This document shows positions 25,601 through 36,879 of a stretch of 64,000 nt of DNA, piece after piece; position 1 is the first letter of the stretch, and each line of letters opens with the position of its first letter. The stretch comes from Rotaria sordida. Its lineage: Eukaryota > Rotifera > Eurotatoria > Philodinida > Philodinidae. The stretch is from positions 278,457 to 342,456 of the forward strand of contig CAJNOL010000039.1 of the NCBI GenBank assembly GCA_905250125.1, read 5' to 3'. A model generated the notes under the pieces. It did no database searches. It saw only the letters and a list, made by a program, of their open reading frames with translations, and was not told where the DNA came from. The position numbers and the translations under genes were made by a program.

Positions 25601-25889
25601 GAGGCCATTGGTATGTTTGTCCTAAAGGTCATCCATATGTGATTACTGAAGTATGTATTGATATATTTTTTTTTGAAATCTATATAATCAAATAAGATAT
25701 TTTTGTTTTTCTTTAATTTAGTGTGGTGGTGCTAATCAAGAAAGTCATTGTCCAGAATGTGGTGAAAGAATCGGTGGTCAAAATCATCAATTAGTATCAA
25801 CGAATCGTCATTTTGGATTAATGGATGATTCACAATATGCAGCATGGTCGGACGAAGCTAATTTAAATATGATTTTACCAAATGTATGA
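13536..25889 (+). CDS. ZNFX1: NFX1-type zinc finger-containing protein 1 (ZNFX1), complete
   Basis: ZNFX1 is an SF1 RNA helicase with NF-X1 zinc fingers. It acts in antiviral RNA sensing in mammals and in small-RNA inheritance in nematodes. I place 19 exons: 13536-13732, 13784-13957, 14016-14460, 14516-14788, 14863-15183, 16712-17243, 17311-17487, 19244-20230, 20294-20514, 21868-22200, 22261-22492, 22559-22718, 22775-23186, 23250-23366, 24378-24489, 24554-24688, 24749-25182, 25240-25650 and 25722-25889. They total 1947 codons, close to the human length. In order: a disordered N-terminus, an armadillo-like region, Walker A GPPGTGKT split by intron 6, ICHTNHALDQFL, motif II VEEAA, LIGDHVQLRPNP, YQGEENDIIILS and VALSRAR. 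The Cys-rich NF-X1 array runs from about 22559 to 24650, and a terminal RZ-type finger follows (GHWYVCPKGHPYVITECGG). The helicase insert carries poly-Gln and poly-Glu. Introns 5, 7, 9 and 14 are long and hold transposons. Confidence 0.95.
15186..16668. mobile_element. long-inverted-repeat (foldback) element in ZNFX1 intron 5
   Basis: Sequence from about 15186 to 15650 is repeated in reverse from about 16668 back to 16235, at roughly 70-75% identity by eye. Matched landmarks include GGCCATTTTTCATCTCC against GACCATTTTCCAGCTTTCC, TTGTATTTGAATCAAGTCAA against TTGTATTTGGAGCAAGTCAA, and TTACTCAAAATTATGAACTC against TTACTCAAAATTATGAGCTC. The spacer is about 580 bp without a gene. The left end lies within 3 nt of the exon 5 donor. 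Superfamily unknown. Confidence 0.7.
17488..19243 (+). other. ZNFX1 intron 7 with ACGG/CCGT-rich repeat
   Basis: This intron is 1756 bp. Positions 17875-18125 are dense in TTACGG, CCGTA and related words, like the two terminal arms of the element at 48749-51510, and are probably a diverged relative. Positions 18240-18370 and 19045-19205 carry TCGGAT/ATCCGA-rich sequence typical of small hAT-type elements here, but I could not define ends. A hairpin GGTAGGC..GCCTACC lies near 18892. No exon was found. Confidence 0.5.
19661..19690 (+). repeat. (CAA)n coding microsatellite in ZNFX1
   Basis: CAA repeats encode a poly-Gln run, followed directly by GAA-rich codons giving Glu-rich segments. It lies in the non-conserved insert of the helicase domain and is likely length-variable. 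Confidence 0.9.
20747..21419. mobile_element. TTAA-flanked non-autonomous element in ZNFX1 intron 9, copy 2
   Basis: TTAA borders lie at 20747-20750 and 21416-21419. Ends read GGCCACCACCCTCAAAAA on the left and, reversed, GGCTCCTCCGTCAAAAAAG on the right. It is a 673-bp element without a transposase frame. The right end resembles 24150-24182 in intron 14, which reads GAGTGACAGGAGCC followed by TTAA, so a truncated relative may lie there. Confidence 0.7.
23612..23929. mobile_element. hAT-type miniature element in ZNFX1 intron 14
   Basis: Termini read TAGGAAGCTGCGGGCCC on the left and, reversed, TAGGGAGTTGCGGATCC on the right. Flanking 8-mers are CATTCGAT (23604-23611) and CATTCTAT (23930-23937), 7 of 8 identical. 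Eight-bp duplications and TA-starting ends with GC-rich subterminal sequence point to hAT. The element is 318 bp and non-coding. Confidence 0.7.
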
Positions 25890-26490
25890 TCGATTTTATT
25901 TTATTTTGCAAATTAGAATTCAATTCTGTTTATGTTCTGTATGATTTCTTTTATTATTTATTTATAGTCCAAATAAACAAGCTTATGACATTGCCATATA
26001 AATATAAATAAATGTACTGTCTCAATCTAAAAAAAAATACTGAATAAAAAATGTATAATATGCTACTTTCGGAGTTTTTGAGATTAACTGAATCAATCTT
26101 ATAGAATATTTGAATTTAGCTATTTAAATTAGCATTGAAAATTCATAATTTGTGTAATTGTATAATTATGTAGAGGATTAGAACTATTCGTGTTAAGTAA
26201 TAAGAATCGCTCTCATAACGATATAAACCTGATTATGTTTCAAACTATGTGACAAATAAACGAAACTTCTCTTTTTTGTTAGTTATATATACAGAGAGAG
26301 ATGTAAGCTGATGTATTAATCGATGGCTGATTTTTTTTAAAGCTTTTCCCCTCTGTTATCGTTTCAGCGGCGTCTGAAAGCTTTATACGCTTTTTCTTTC
26401 ATAATTCCGAGAAATTTTGACAGAAGAGAGAAAATGATGATAGAAAACGTAATGGTGAGAGACTAGACAAGAACATCTCTGAAAACTGAT
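25890..26490. other. ZNFX1 3' flank
   Basis: The flank holds AATAAA-like signals (25974 onward and 26042-26047) suited to ZNFX1 polyadenylation. I see nothing else that can be supported in these 600 bp. Confidence 0.5.
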
Positions 26491-26498
26491 CCTATATG

Positions 26499-27723
26499 TA
26501 GAGGTGTAAGCCGTGCGGCTGAGCCGCCGTCGCCGCCGATAAACTCGAAAAATTTTAAGCCGCTGCCGCCGTGAAAGTGAAAATTTTAGAAATTTTTAAG
26601 CCGTCGCCGCTGAGGCACTTTGATTACAGTCGCCGCGCCGCCGATAGTATTCGAAATTTTAAAATTTTCGAGCCGCCGCCGCCGGCAACTATTGAAAATA
26701 TCGATAACATTTCATTTATATTTTCCTTAATTCGATACTTTTACATCTTGGAACCCCAATATATCTCTTTTTTCATTAACTTTCTCGCCTTCACCTTCAC
26801 TTTCATGCTGGCTCTCTGACCAATCAGATGTTTGGGGATCGAAATTGTGAATGAACTCTTAATTCTGTGTTGGTTGAAAATTCTAAATTATCATTTTAAT
26901 TTATGTCTTTTATATTAGATATATTTATAAATACAAGAAGAGACGAGTATTTTAAATTTTAATTAACAAAAACAAAATAAAAACAACAAACTTGAGTATG
27001 CTAGGTGCTTTTACATATTAACAATCGTGGTGGTGATTTCTCATCTATTATTTATCCTGGCAATTATATTTATTTTTAATTATAGACTTTTTTTATTATG
27101 TCTAGATGTGAAATAAAGTTTTTCCACATATGTATTTGAAAATAAAAAGGCCAAGATATTGAAATAGGCCTTGTCTACACTAAAAATTTTGACGCTGAAT
27201 TAAGAAACATGATTGGTTGAACAGTTAATAAATATCTAAAACACTTTTAAAAAGTGCATTAAATTTATTGTACTTTTCAGAACAACGTTAAATTTGATGC
27301 ACCAATCAATGTCTGATTCGATTTTCTAATGAGACTGACACAGTTTTCAATGGACGAGTCCTCTATGATTAAAGTGAACAAAAACCACGATTCATTTCGA
27401 AGACTAGGATTCTGATTGATGCATTAACTGTCAAATGTAGGCACGAATTGATGTAACACGAATTTGATACTACATTATATTCCTAGTGTAGACAAGGCCA
27501 TAGACTAATATTTTTATGATAATGTAGTATTTTTTAAACTTCAAGCCGCCACCGCTGAGACACTTAAATTGCAGCCGCCGCGCCGCCGATGGTATTCGAA
27601 ATTTTAAAATTTTCGAGCCGCCGCTGTGTAACCTTGGAATATCATATCTGCGCCGCCGAGCATTTTAAAAAAAATTTAAAAAACTGGCGCCGCCGCCGAT
27701 CAGCCTATCGGCTTACACCTCTA
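26499..27723. mobile_element. hAT-like non-autonomous element, left copy
   Basis: Ends are TAGAGGTGTAAGCCGTGCGG and, reversed, TAGAGGTGTAAGCCGATAGG. Subterminal regions are packed with GCCGCC words, while the middle is AT-rich. It is 1225 bp without a transposase. A near-identical copy lies at 48186-52180, after removing its internal insertion. The left flank is CCTATATG (26491-26498) and the right flank CGTATATA (27724-27731), so the two flanks of this copy do not match as a clean 8-bp duplication. Confidence 0.85.
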
Positions 27724-27862
27724 CGTATATATCAATAACACCCCATACAGATTTTATTATATCAATATTCTTGCAAAGTTCTTGTTCTCTTCTATCCAGA
27801 ATATAAAAAACATCACTAAACACAATAAAAGAAAATAAATATTCGGTTATTTAACAGATGAT

Positions 27863-28353
27863 TTACTCTTGATTATAATAAAAAGTGATAGTAATTTGTC
27901 TAGCTAATTTATCAAAAATACGTTTTACATAAGATATTCCGGTCTTTTGACAAAGATTTGGTAATACGGATTTACATAAGTCATGACATTGAATAGAATC
28001 TGAATCAATTTGAGTAAAACCTAAGATAGTGATTTTAAAATTTTATAGATTCATTCATTTCTTTTATTACCAATAGCCAATGAACCTAATCATTGACTAG
28101 TTTCATCAATATCAATAATTTTTATATAAATACGTTCATTTATATTAATTCATTTATTTGTAAATGTAATACCTGAAAACAAAAATAAAATGATTAAATT
28201 CAAATAGAAATAGAAATAACCATTATCAAATGATGTATGTCGAATGACTTTAAATGCATTATCATCTATTAGAATGTTTTGTCCGAATGTCTCTCGATGG
28301 AAGGAAATTGATGGAAATGTGGCGTTATTGTTCATTGCTGATACCCGTGCCAT
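27863..28353 (-). pseudogene. neuralized homology repeat (NHR) gene relic
   Basis: Three exon-like blocks on the minus strand read ATFPSISFHRETFGQNILID, then FKVIRHTSFDNG; GITFTNK.INVNERIYIKI, then DIDETSQ.LGSLAIG; and GFTQIDSDSIQCHDL. This follows the NHR fold of neuralized proteins (FHxxxGxN, IxFTNRPIxxNERIxIKI, WxGxLxIGFT). Introns with good GT..AG borders separate the blocks. Two in-frame stops occur; TGA at 28090-28092 stands at the invariant Trp. No RING domain follows. It appears to be a dead paralogue of the NHR-RING gene at 46567-47551, which has the same orientation. Confidence 0.7.
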
Positions 28354-28984
28354 TCTAAAACAGATTTAGATTTCTTTTTTTATTACAAAATAGAAATTTT
28401 TTAAATTAAGTCAGTACATGGATTCTTCCCAGTAGTCATGAGAATAAAAATACGTCAAGCCATTCATTTTATAGCTTTACATGTAGTGATCTCTGTCGCT
28501 CAATTTTTGAATAAAAAAAATCGTTTTTCTAATATTGAAAATAAATTTATCTTGTTTAATGAAGGAATAGATAATTGGAAGCATAAACAGATTCTATGAA
28601 ACTAACGAACATTAGAGGACTGTTATGCGATTGGATATAAAGTTCCTCAAACAATGGTGTATGTAACTTAGCTCCAACTGAAAGGAATAGATTGCATTCA
28701 CAAATCGAAACACTACTTTGTTTGACGTTTTTCTCTATTAGATATAATAGCTAAATGGTATTCTGTGCTCGATGTTCGATTAAACTCAAGCAGATATTTC
28801 CTTACGAACAACAATAACATCGTGGTTTATCTACTGTTCGTTTAGGAAATGTATATGATGAAGATCGTTCATTTTGTATATCACATATCTTTTCAGATCT
28901 GTTTTTCTTTGTCATTTAATTCTTATTTATCACATGGCAACCAAATAATTCCTATTAGAAAAAAAATTTCATCCTCTTTTCTAG
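28354..28984. other. spacer between NHR relic and CWC15 relic
   Basis: No conserved frame was found. It may contain the decayed 5' exon and promoter of CWC15, but I could not align it. Confidence 0.4.
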
Positions 28985-30257
28985 TTGGTGGCGCTGCTTG
29001 AGGTGAGATAAATCTTAGTGGAATGTCAAAACAATATTCCGCAAGAAATATGCTGTCACATAGGACATTAAAATATCGTGAAAAAGGTCAACATAAACAA
29101 GATGAATTACGATAAAATGATCGTGAAGGTATGTGACGTGAACGAAAATGACCGTGATAAGCAACAATCACAACTTGTTTCGTCGGATATTAAACGAATT
29201 ACATCTAGCAGTGAATCAAAACCAGAATTGCCATCTCTTAAGCTTTTTGCGGAAAAATTCCGCAATTTTTTCGCTTTCCGCTTTTTTCCGCCTTTCAGTA
29301 AAAGAATAAAAGCTGTCTTCAATAGTTATTTTTTGAGCAAAAATGAACAAGATACAAACGCTGATCATTAAACACATTGATTTGATTCTGTTTCAAATCC
29401 TATTTAATTAGTAGTAACCGAGTTTCTAATAACAAAAATTTGTGTTTGCTATTTAGCTTTAAGTACTGCCTACTTCTCACAAACTTCAGCACTCGTGCGT
29501 TTAGTAATCAGGAAATCTTCGTTATATGTTCTTTGCTATGAGTTTTCATAAGACTGCTTAGCATAGAATAGAAAGGTTTCTACGATCAGGCGTTTTGCCT
29601 GAAATACTACTTTCTTTGCTTCCACGTATAAACAAGTTTTTTAAAAGAAAGGATACTCTACGGAAAGCAGTATCTTGTAGTATTATAGTAGACAGTGATC
29701 ATTCATCTTCATAGCTTATCACTGCCGTTGACTGGACGGTTGCATAAAAGGATATTCTTTCTCAATTCCTGAGCTCGAAGAGACGAATTTCTCGACTTTA
29801 CTTTTTTGCTTTAATAATATATTGGAATACTTCCTGCAAAACAGTTTTAAAAAAGCTTTCCGCTATTTTGGACTTGATGAGGTGGCAATTCTGATCAAAA
29901 TCTCCAGAAACAAATATAGATTCTGAGTCTTTTTGATATCTTATGACAAAAGACAATAAATAATTCTTTTTTTTTTCTTACGTGATCCTATTGATACAGG
30001 TCGTACTTAAAATAAATCGAAGTTTCATTCGGATAAAAAGGAATGCACCACTCGACTTTAACAACAACGTTTAGAACAAGAAAAAATTCGTATGGAAAAT
30101 ATTCTTAAAGGAAATTCTTTATTAAACAATTCATCAAATAAATTTCGTGTCAAACGTCGTTGAGATGATGATGTCGTTTTTAAAAATTGTGCTATGTCCT
30201 GCACAATTGATTAATGATAGATTACATAGGATTTTTCATCGACATTTTATGAAATAA
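28985..30257 (+). pseudogene. CWC15: CWC15 spliceosome-associated protein relic
   Basis: CWC15 is a small component of the PRP19-associated spliceosome. Recognisable blocks are LSGMSKQYSARNMLSHRTL, then KYREKGQHKQDELR near 29010-29120, and the family signature RIRMENIL..NSLLN, then KFRVKRR.DDDVVFKNCA near 30085-30195. The end is INDRLHRIFHRHFMK at 30207-30257. The copy is dead: stops occur near 29000 and 29114, TGA replaces the Trp of RRWDDDVVF at 30161-30163, and a 671-bp hAT-type element splits the middle. The acidic central part is missing. Confidence 0.85.
29223..29893. mobile_element. hAT-type element inside the CWC15 relic
   Basis: Ends are CAGAATTGCCATCTC and, reversed, CAGAATTGCCACCTC, with further matching GCGGAAA words inside. 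Flanks are ATCAAAAC (29215-29222) and ATCAAAAT (29894-29901), 7 of 8 identical. It is 671 bp with no transposase. It interrupts the CWC15 relic, so it either killed the gene or arrived after decay began. Confidence 0.75.
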
Positions 30258-30319
30258 ATATTTATTTTGTTTTATATAAAGACAAGAACTTCTTGTTATG
30301 AGATATATTTTTTGTTTTA

Positions 30320-32275
30320 GATAGAGAAAATATGTCAGAAAATATCCAAAAAAAAGGTACAGAAAATTTCATATATTGAATAGATTTTTTCTATGATATT
30401 TCTCTGAAGATTGCTGAATTAATAAATCAAGCATCACTTTATAGAAAAGATAGTGTTAAAGTTCAACATGTACAAGAACTTATTTTATGAAAAGATCCAA
30501 GTTTACTTGATAATTTTCTTGAAGTTTGTTTTATTTCAAAGGCAAAAAAAAAACAATTTTTTTTGATTTATTTAATATATATTTAGGAAGTACTTGGTTT
30601 TCAAACAGATAAAAGTCTAGAAGTAAGATAAACAATAATATCATTTATTGAAGAAGCTTGGTTAGTTGAAAAAGATATTTATTTATGATAATTTAAAATT
30701 TTATTTTGTTTTTTAATCCTTTGGTTACGAGTTTTTTTCAAAGATGAATCTTTTATTTTTCGTTCTAAAACAGTCTGCAATAATCTTTATTAGTATATAG
30801 GAGTATTTAGAAGTGTTTTAAAGTATGATAATTCATCGCTATCTATATCTGATGAATTAACTTCATCAATTTTCATATTATGTGGATCATTAGTTGTACA
30901 GGTTGCCATATTGAGCAAAGAGTTTTACGTAATAGGTATGAATAATAAAATGTTTATGTGAAAACACGTGTAGAATAACTAGAATTTATTTTACTTGCGT
31001 GAGAATATATCCAAAGATATAAATGTTTCTGGCATAGAATCGAAGTTTTATTTGTACGAGAGAATGCATTGAAACAGAAAAGAAAGACAATATACCAGGA
31101 TTCACTAGAGCGAGGTATAATGTAAGAAACAAGGATGTCAGAATGCAAGAGAGAGTATATACACACATAGCAATGCGGGATGATGACGCAATAATGTTGT
31201 CAAGATAAGAGAAAAAGAGAGAAATCCTTTCGACAGAATCTAAATGATATTATAATGATGATAATATCTGCAAAACTTCAAATACCATATATGGGTGATC
31301 CGTAACCAAAGGGTTAAGTCAGCATGTTCCAGAAGTTATTGTTAAAGTGATTGATAGTCTTCGACTTTTACTTTATGATGATAATGCACTTGTACAAAAG
31401 AAACTAATTGTTAGTATGATAACGATTTATAAATTAACATTAAAGGCGAGAATTTTCTATTTTAAAAAAAAATCTGTTGAAAGATTTTGTTTAGTGGCTT
31501 TCGAAATCTCGACTTGTTGATGAAAATGTACGTAGTATGTGGGAGAGTATGGTTAATATGAAAATTCATATTATTGCTATGCTTGATTCGGATAATGATG
31601 GGTAAATTGAAGAGAATTATTTTTATTTTTTTATAAATTTCGATATAATAGACTTCGTATAGTGGCAATTAAATTTATTGAAATGTTTGCACTTGTTTTA
31701 TCACGACGTACACAAGTAAAAATATTAATAAATAATTGAATTTAAAGAAAAACAGAATTGTTTTCATATAGGATTCAATTGTTACGAGTTCAAATGAACA
31801 AGATTTTTCTTTAAATTTATTACAAGATGATTATCGAATATTACGTTGAAATAAACTTGAACAAGAAGGAAAAGATATAATGGTAAAATTACTTGAATTT
31901 ACTCTTTCTCAACATTTATCAAGGTATTCAATCGAATTCTTCTTTTTTTAATTCATTTATTTTATTCATTTAGTGTTAATCTAATAGTAGCAATGGGTGC
32001 ATAGCGAATATTGCTCGACAAAGACCAGATTATATATGTCGAGTTGTACAAACATTTGAAGCATTACAAGGTAAATTTTTTTTAATTGATTTGTAAAATT
32101 TAAAAATGAATATTTTTTAGTTAATTTACCACCAACATTGGTCAATTCTCAAGTTACTATTGTTCGAAAGATAATTAAATTAAAATTATTAAGTCTTCTG
32201 AAACATCCTACTTCATTCAATTTTCAACCACAAATTACAACATTATTAACTGATCTCGATGCTACACAAGCTTAA
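30320..32275 (+). pseudogene. SYMPK: symplekin N-terminal relic
   Basis: Symplekin is the scaffold of the pre-mRNA 3'-end processing complex. Exon blocks on the plus strand read IAELINQASLYRKDSVKVQ, KDPSLLDNFLE, EVLGFQTDKSLEVR, then after an inserted element [110 protein letters not shown] and [11 protein letters not shown]. This is the HEAT-like N-terminal third only; the rest is missing. In-frame stops occur at 30488-30490 and in several later blocks, and the LANIARQRP block is shifted by a lost base. It lies just downstream of the CWC15 relic in the same orientation. Confidence 0.85.
30713..31317. mobile_element. TTAA-flanked element inside the symplekin relic
   Basis: TTAA lies at 30713-30716 and 31314-31317. 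Ends read TCCTTTGGTTACGAGT and, reversed, CCCTTTGGTTACGGATC. The 605-bp interior has no transposase-like frame. TTAA borders and CCCTTTG-type ends suit piggyBac-like elements. A related terminal word (CCCTTATTTTGGTTACG) occurs near 36810. Confidence 0.75.
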
Positions 32276-33181
32276 ATGTCGTGGCCAGAACTTTTGGTCA
32301 GCCCCAAGTATATATAACAAGAGATTTCTCCAATAGTTATGGTGATAGATTATTCAAAAACTTTAACGAGCTTGAAGCATACAATAATTCAAAAAAGTCA
32401 ATGTTAGGTTTTATTGTTTAAAGTTCTCTAAAAAATATATTGAAAGTTTTTATACGAAAAAAATACAACAAGAATTCAAGTCCATCAGGCACGTTTGTAA
32501 ACGATTATATATGGAGTAAGGATAATTTACGAAGAAAAATAATACTTTTATATTCACTTAATACATACGATCCGTGTACAGTATCTATTTTGCTTTGTAT
32601 ACGGTCGCGCAAATATACAATTATTATAATAATTGTATATTTGCGCGACCGTATACAAAGCAAAATAGATCTTTGTGTAAGAGGCAGAAAAAAAACCTTT
32701 TTTCTATTTTTAAAAATCAAAAGCGGAAAGAAATTGTTCAAAAATTAGGTTTTAAATAAAAATTGAATGAATTTTTTAAAATAAGTATGAAATGAAAAAA
32801 GTTTTTTTTTTTGTTTTGAATAATTAGTAAAATTTATGACTTATACTTAAACTTGATTATATTTTAGATTTACATCGGATTTATTAAGATTAGTTTGATA
32901 AGATGTATCTAAACTATTACTCATTTTTTTTTCTCTATGACTTTTGTATTTGTAATAAGCAAGGAAAAGAATTATTAACTTTTTCTTTTTATTTCTCAAC
33001 TTGCAAAAAACTAAAACTTCCTACGATTCAAGGAGATTAACCTATGTTTGATTTATTGACTCAGTTGTTTTTTCTGATAGAGATTAAAGCAAAAAACAAA
33101 AACCAATGTAGAATTTATCGGCATAGCACGGAAAACAAATGGATTCTAGTTTGATACTATATTGATCTTCGGTATTCTTCA
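32276..33181. other. spacer after the symplekin relic
   Basis: Apart from the perfect palindrome, it holds no conserved frame or structured repeat that I can support. Confidence 0.4.
32583..32670. repeat. 88-bp perfect palindrome
   Basis: Two 44-bp arms are exact reverse complements with no spacer. The arm starts ATCTATTTTGCTTTGTATAC, continues GGTCGCGCAAATATAC and ends in AATTATTA at the centre (32626/32627). The GGTCGCGC core contrasts with the AT-rich surroundings. It may be a collapsed pair of transposon ends. Confidence 0.95.
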
Positions 33182-33360
33182 CAGGCACGTACCGAGAGGG
33201 AGGGGAGCAGGGGGCCCGGCCCCCCCCCCCTCAGGACTGAAAACGCCTGTAGGGGAGTACAGGTAGACGTTTTTTCCCAGTGAATTTTTTTAATTTTCCC
33301 ATGGTGGCCCCCCTCATGAGTTTGGGCCCTCCCCTCAGAAAATTTCTGGGCACGTGCCTG
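33182..33360. mobile_element. 179-bp hAT-type miniature element with perfect 8-bp duplication
   Basis: Ends are CAGGCACGTACC and, reversed, CAGGCACGTGCC. The exact 8-mer ATTCTTCA flanks both sides (33174-33181 and 33361-33368). The interior is very G/C-rich, including an 11-nt C run at 33220-33230, and has no coding capacity. The perfect duplication implies a fairly recent insertion. Confidence 0.92.
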
Positions 33361-33368
33361 ATTCTTCA

Positions 33369-34557
33369 TGTATGCAATTTTCAAAAATGAATAGAAAAAT
33401 CATTTTTATTTTTAATTTTTTTTTATTCTCTTGTAACCTTTAAATTGTCAATATCATTTTTGATTATTCCAAAACAAAAAGAATACTGGCGAACTTGTAC
33501 ATCTCGCCTCATTGATTTACCTTCATTAAGTTATGTTAATTTTTTTTTTTTCTTTTGTCACTATGACTACACTGAATGTGTATCTCTTTTTCTCTAAGAA
33601 AACATTCATTATTGCAAACATGTTCCGGCAGGTTTATGTGTATCGATGCTTGTCCTATAATTTCTCAGTATTACATATCCTAAAAAAATCTGTTTGATTG
33701 TTAGATGAATAAATGAGTACGATCGTAGAGTATGTGATAGTATCGTTTTGTTCTTTATTCTTTTGTTATTCATACAAGGTAGAGAAAAAAAAGGACTTCA
33801 CATTGTTAGCGTCAATAGATGTTGCTTCATGACGCTAACTTATTTTCTAATATATAATTTTTTTTTCTCTTTCCTGTGTGATATATATATATAATATTGT
33901 TGATCATCATATATAGGATGACCGTTCACATTATGTCATTTTTTCCTTTTCTTTTCAATTGCGTTATTTAATATTTTGTCTCGTGATTTCTATTACGATC
34001 TTTTATATATATATATATATATATATCATATACATCTTTCTTTTTCTTTGTTACATACACATGAGAACTATTATTTCTATTCACCTCGTTATAAAGTTCA
34101 TCGTTATTATTATTGTTGTTAATTATCATTAACATCAATAAAACCTTTATTGATAATAATTAAAATTTATAATTAATCTAACATCTGATTATACATTTGA
34201 TTAACTGAACACTACTTCTTTTCTTCCACTCCAAATATAATATATTATTATATTAAAAATATGCATTTATCAACTACAAAGTTCGGGAGATAATCGGTGT
34301 AAGCTCTCAAAATTGTTAAGCAGACTAAATATCATTTCTACTATACATTCCCTCAAACGAGAGTCTTACACACATTGAATTGAATCATAATGATTAATGA
34401 TAACAATCGGTTAAAAAGAAGAATTTATATTTTAGATTATTATTATTTTTCCTTCTCTATTACATTTAATTGAATTCTTGTTGTGATAGCCATCAGTAAT
34501 ATGTTGATTATATAACTTGATGAACGATATTTGCCAGTGTTTAGACTTGTTAATCAA
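33369..34557. other. spacer upstream of the P4-ATPase relic
   Basis: It holds (TA)n runs at about 33882-33892 and 34003-34027. A 10-bp perfect hairpin GTTAGCGTCA..TGACGCTAAC lies near 33807-33839. No gene was found. It probably includes the former promoter of the P4-ATPase. Confidence 0.45.
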
Positions 34558-35185
34558 TGAATAAAATACCATTTTTAAAAAAGAAAGAAGTTGAAGGTAT
34601 GCCAAATGAAATAATTCTTAAATTAAGAATTGATATGTTTTGTAATTGTTTTTTTTTTTTTTAGAGGAAAATCGAACAATCCGAGCTAATGATCCTGAAG
34701 CCAATACTGCAAAAGAATTTGCTGTAAGTTTTTTTTTTTCTGTCAATAAAATAAATTAAAGCTAATATTTTTCTTTTTAAGGGTAATCAAATATCGACGT
34801 CAAAATATAATTTAATAACATTTTTACCTAAAAATCTTTTTGAACAATTTCGTCGATTAGCTAATGCTTATTTTTTATTTCTTCTATGTTTGCAAGTAAA
34901 GACAAAAAAAAAACTCATATTTTCATAATTTTGAATTAATTTATTCTTATTTGACTTTTTTTTTAGCTTATTCCACAAATTAGTTCATTAGCACCTGTTA
35001 CAACTATTTTACCACTTGTTTTTGTCTTATCATTAACTGCAATAAAAGATGCTAGTGATGATATTGTTAGTATATGAATGTTATGTCTTATTTCTTTTCT
35101 TTAATGCTCGCACTCTCATATTATACTCTGATATCACCGAGACAGCAACGTGATGGTATTACAGAACGAAACAAAAGAATAATCT

Positions 35186-35258
35186 CTCTTCGCATGGAAT
35201 CGACCCATGCATCTCCTGCTTTCCGGGCAGTCGTATTAACCACTGTACTAGAAAGGAG
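35186..35258 (-). tRNA. tRNA-like sequence, probably a tRNA pseudogene
   Basis: It lies on the minus strand inside an intron of the P4-ATPase relic. A perfect A-box word TAGTACAGTGG (35240-35250) and a B-box word GGGTCGATTCC (35196-35206, one mismatch) are correctly spaced. A T-arm CATGG-GTCGATT-CCATG and a four-pair anticodon stem CTGC..GCAG with loop CCGGAAA (would-be anticodon GGA, Ser) are present. The acceptor stem has two mismatches, position 33 is C rather than T, and the long variable arm of tRNA-Ser is absent. A functional tRNA is unlikely. Confidence 0.45.
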
Positions 35259-36879
35259 TGTATCTTATTCTGTTTGTTTCGTCTTATGAATGAAGGGGAA
35301 CACTTCAGTTCATAACAATGAAAAAAAAAAAAATTGAAATTTTTTTTTTCTTTTTACAAATCGAATATTTATTTAAGGCAAGGCATCGTAGTGATAGTCA
35401 AGTAAATAATTGTGAAACCAAAACAGTAGTTGGAAATGAATTAGTAACTAGGAAATGGAAAGATATTAAAGTGGATGATATGATACGATTAGAAAATAAT
35501 GAATTTGTTACTGTAAGATATTTATGAATATTTAAAAAAAAAAAAAAAAAAAAGAAGAAATTGTGTTTATTTAGACTGATATTGTTCTTATATCAACAAG
35601 TGAACCAAATAGTCTTTGTTATATAGAAACAGCTGAATTAGATGGTGAAACAAATCTTAAAGCACGACAAGTTTTAGAAGAAACATGTGCTCTTGAAGAT
35701 CATATTGATCAATTGTCGAATTTTCATGGTAGAAATATTAAAATTAAAATTTACTTAATTGAGTTTGTTTTTTTTTCTCTAGTGAGAATTGAATATGAAT
35801 CACCAAATAATAATCTTGAACGATTTGAAGGAAATTTAACATGAAAAGGAAAAACATTACCATTAAAAAATGATAATGTTCTTTTACATGGCACTAGGCT
35901 AAGAAATACACAATGGGATTTTGGAAGTAAATTACTTGAGGAAATTTTTTTTTAAATATTTTATTTTTGTTTTTTTTTTGTTTTTCTAAATTTCAGTTGT
36001 TTGTTATGCTGGTCCAGATACGAAATTAATGAAAAATAATGGAAAAGCAAAATTTAAACGAACTAAAATTGATTATTTACTTAATCGCATCATTCTTGGT
36101 GTAAGAATATAAATATTTTTGTAGGTTGTTTTTTTTTTTGAACTAAATTATTTCTTTTATGTAGATCTTTCTTTTCTTATTAATAATGTGTGCAATAATG
36201 ACAATCTGTAGTGACTTTTGGGAATTATTTGTTGGTTATGATTTTTCTATATATTTACCATGGGAAACATATGTATCTACTAATCAACAGATTGATGCAC
36301 TTGAAATAAGTTTATTAGTATTTTTATCATATATAATTATATTAAATATTGTTGTATCAATATCACTTTATGTTAGTGTTGAATTTATATGTTTATTACA
36401 ATCTAAATGGATTGATTGGGATATTAAAATATATTATGAACTAAATAATGTACAAGCACAAGCTTGTACAACAACATTAAATGAAGAATTAGGACAAATT
36501 GAATATATTTTTTCGGATAAAACAGGAACATTAATACAGGTAATTTTAAGAATAAAGAATTTAATTTTTTGTTTAAATAATCTTCAACGAAGATTTTTAT
36601 ATCTAGTAGATCTTGAAGAAATTAGTAAATCTTCAAAAACGATAACTATTTTTGCGAAATCTTTAATCTATGTATTAGTAAAATCTTGACTTGTTTATTG
36701 ATATATATATATATATATAACATGATGAAAATACTACGATAGAATATCGAAAAGACACGTATCATGTACGAGGAAAAATATCCAGGTGTCGCACGCCGTT
36801 TGATCCCTTATTTTGGTTACGAATAGAGCTTATTCAAAACAAGAAAATTTTTAAAAGACTTCGGGCCCATGCATTACCC

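Noticed and set aside
26571..26819. 82-codon frame inside the left hAT copy, repeated at 48258-48509.
   Set aside because: It is a frame through GCC-rich subterminal repeats and matches no transposase; it exists in both copies only because the DNA is duplicated.
35186..35258. Functional tRNA-Ser.
   Set aside because: Two acceptor mismatches, C at position 33 and no long variable arm make function unlikely; kept only as a tRNA-like relic.
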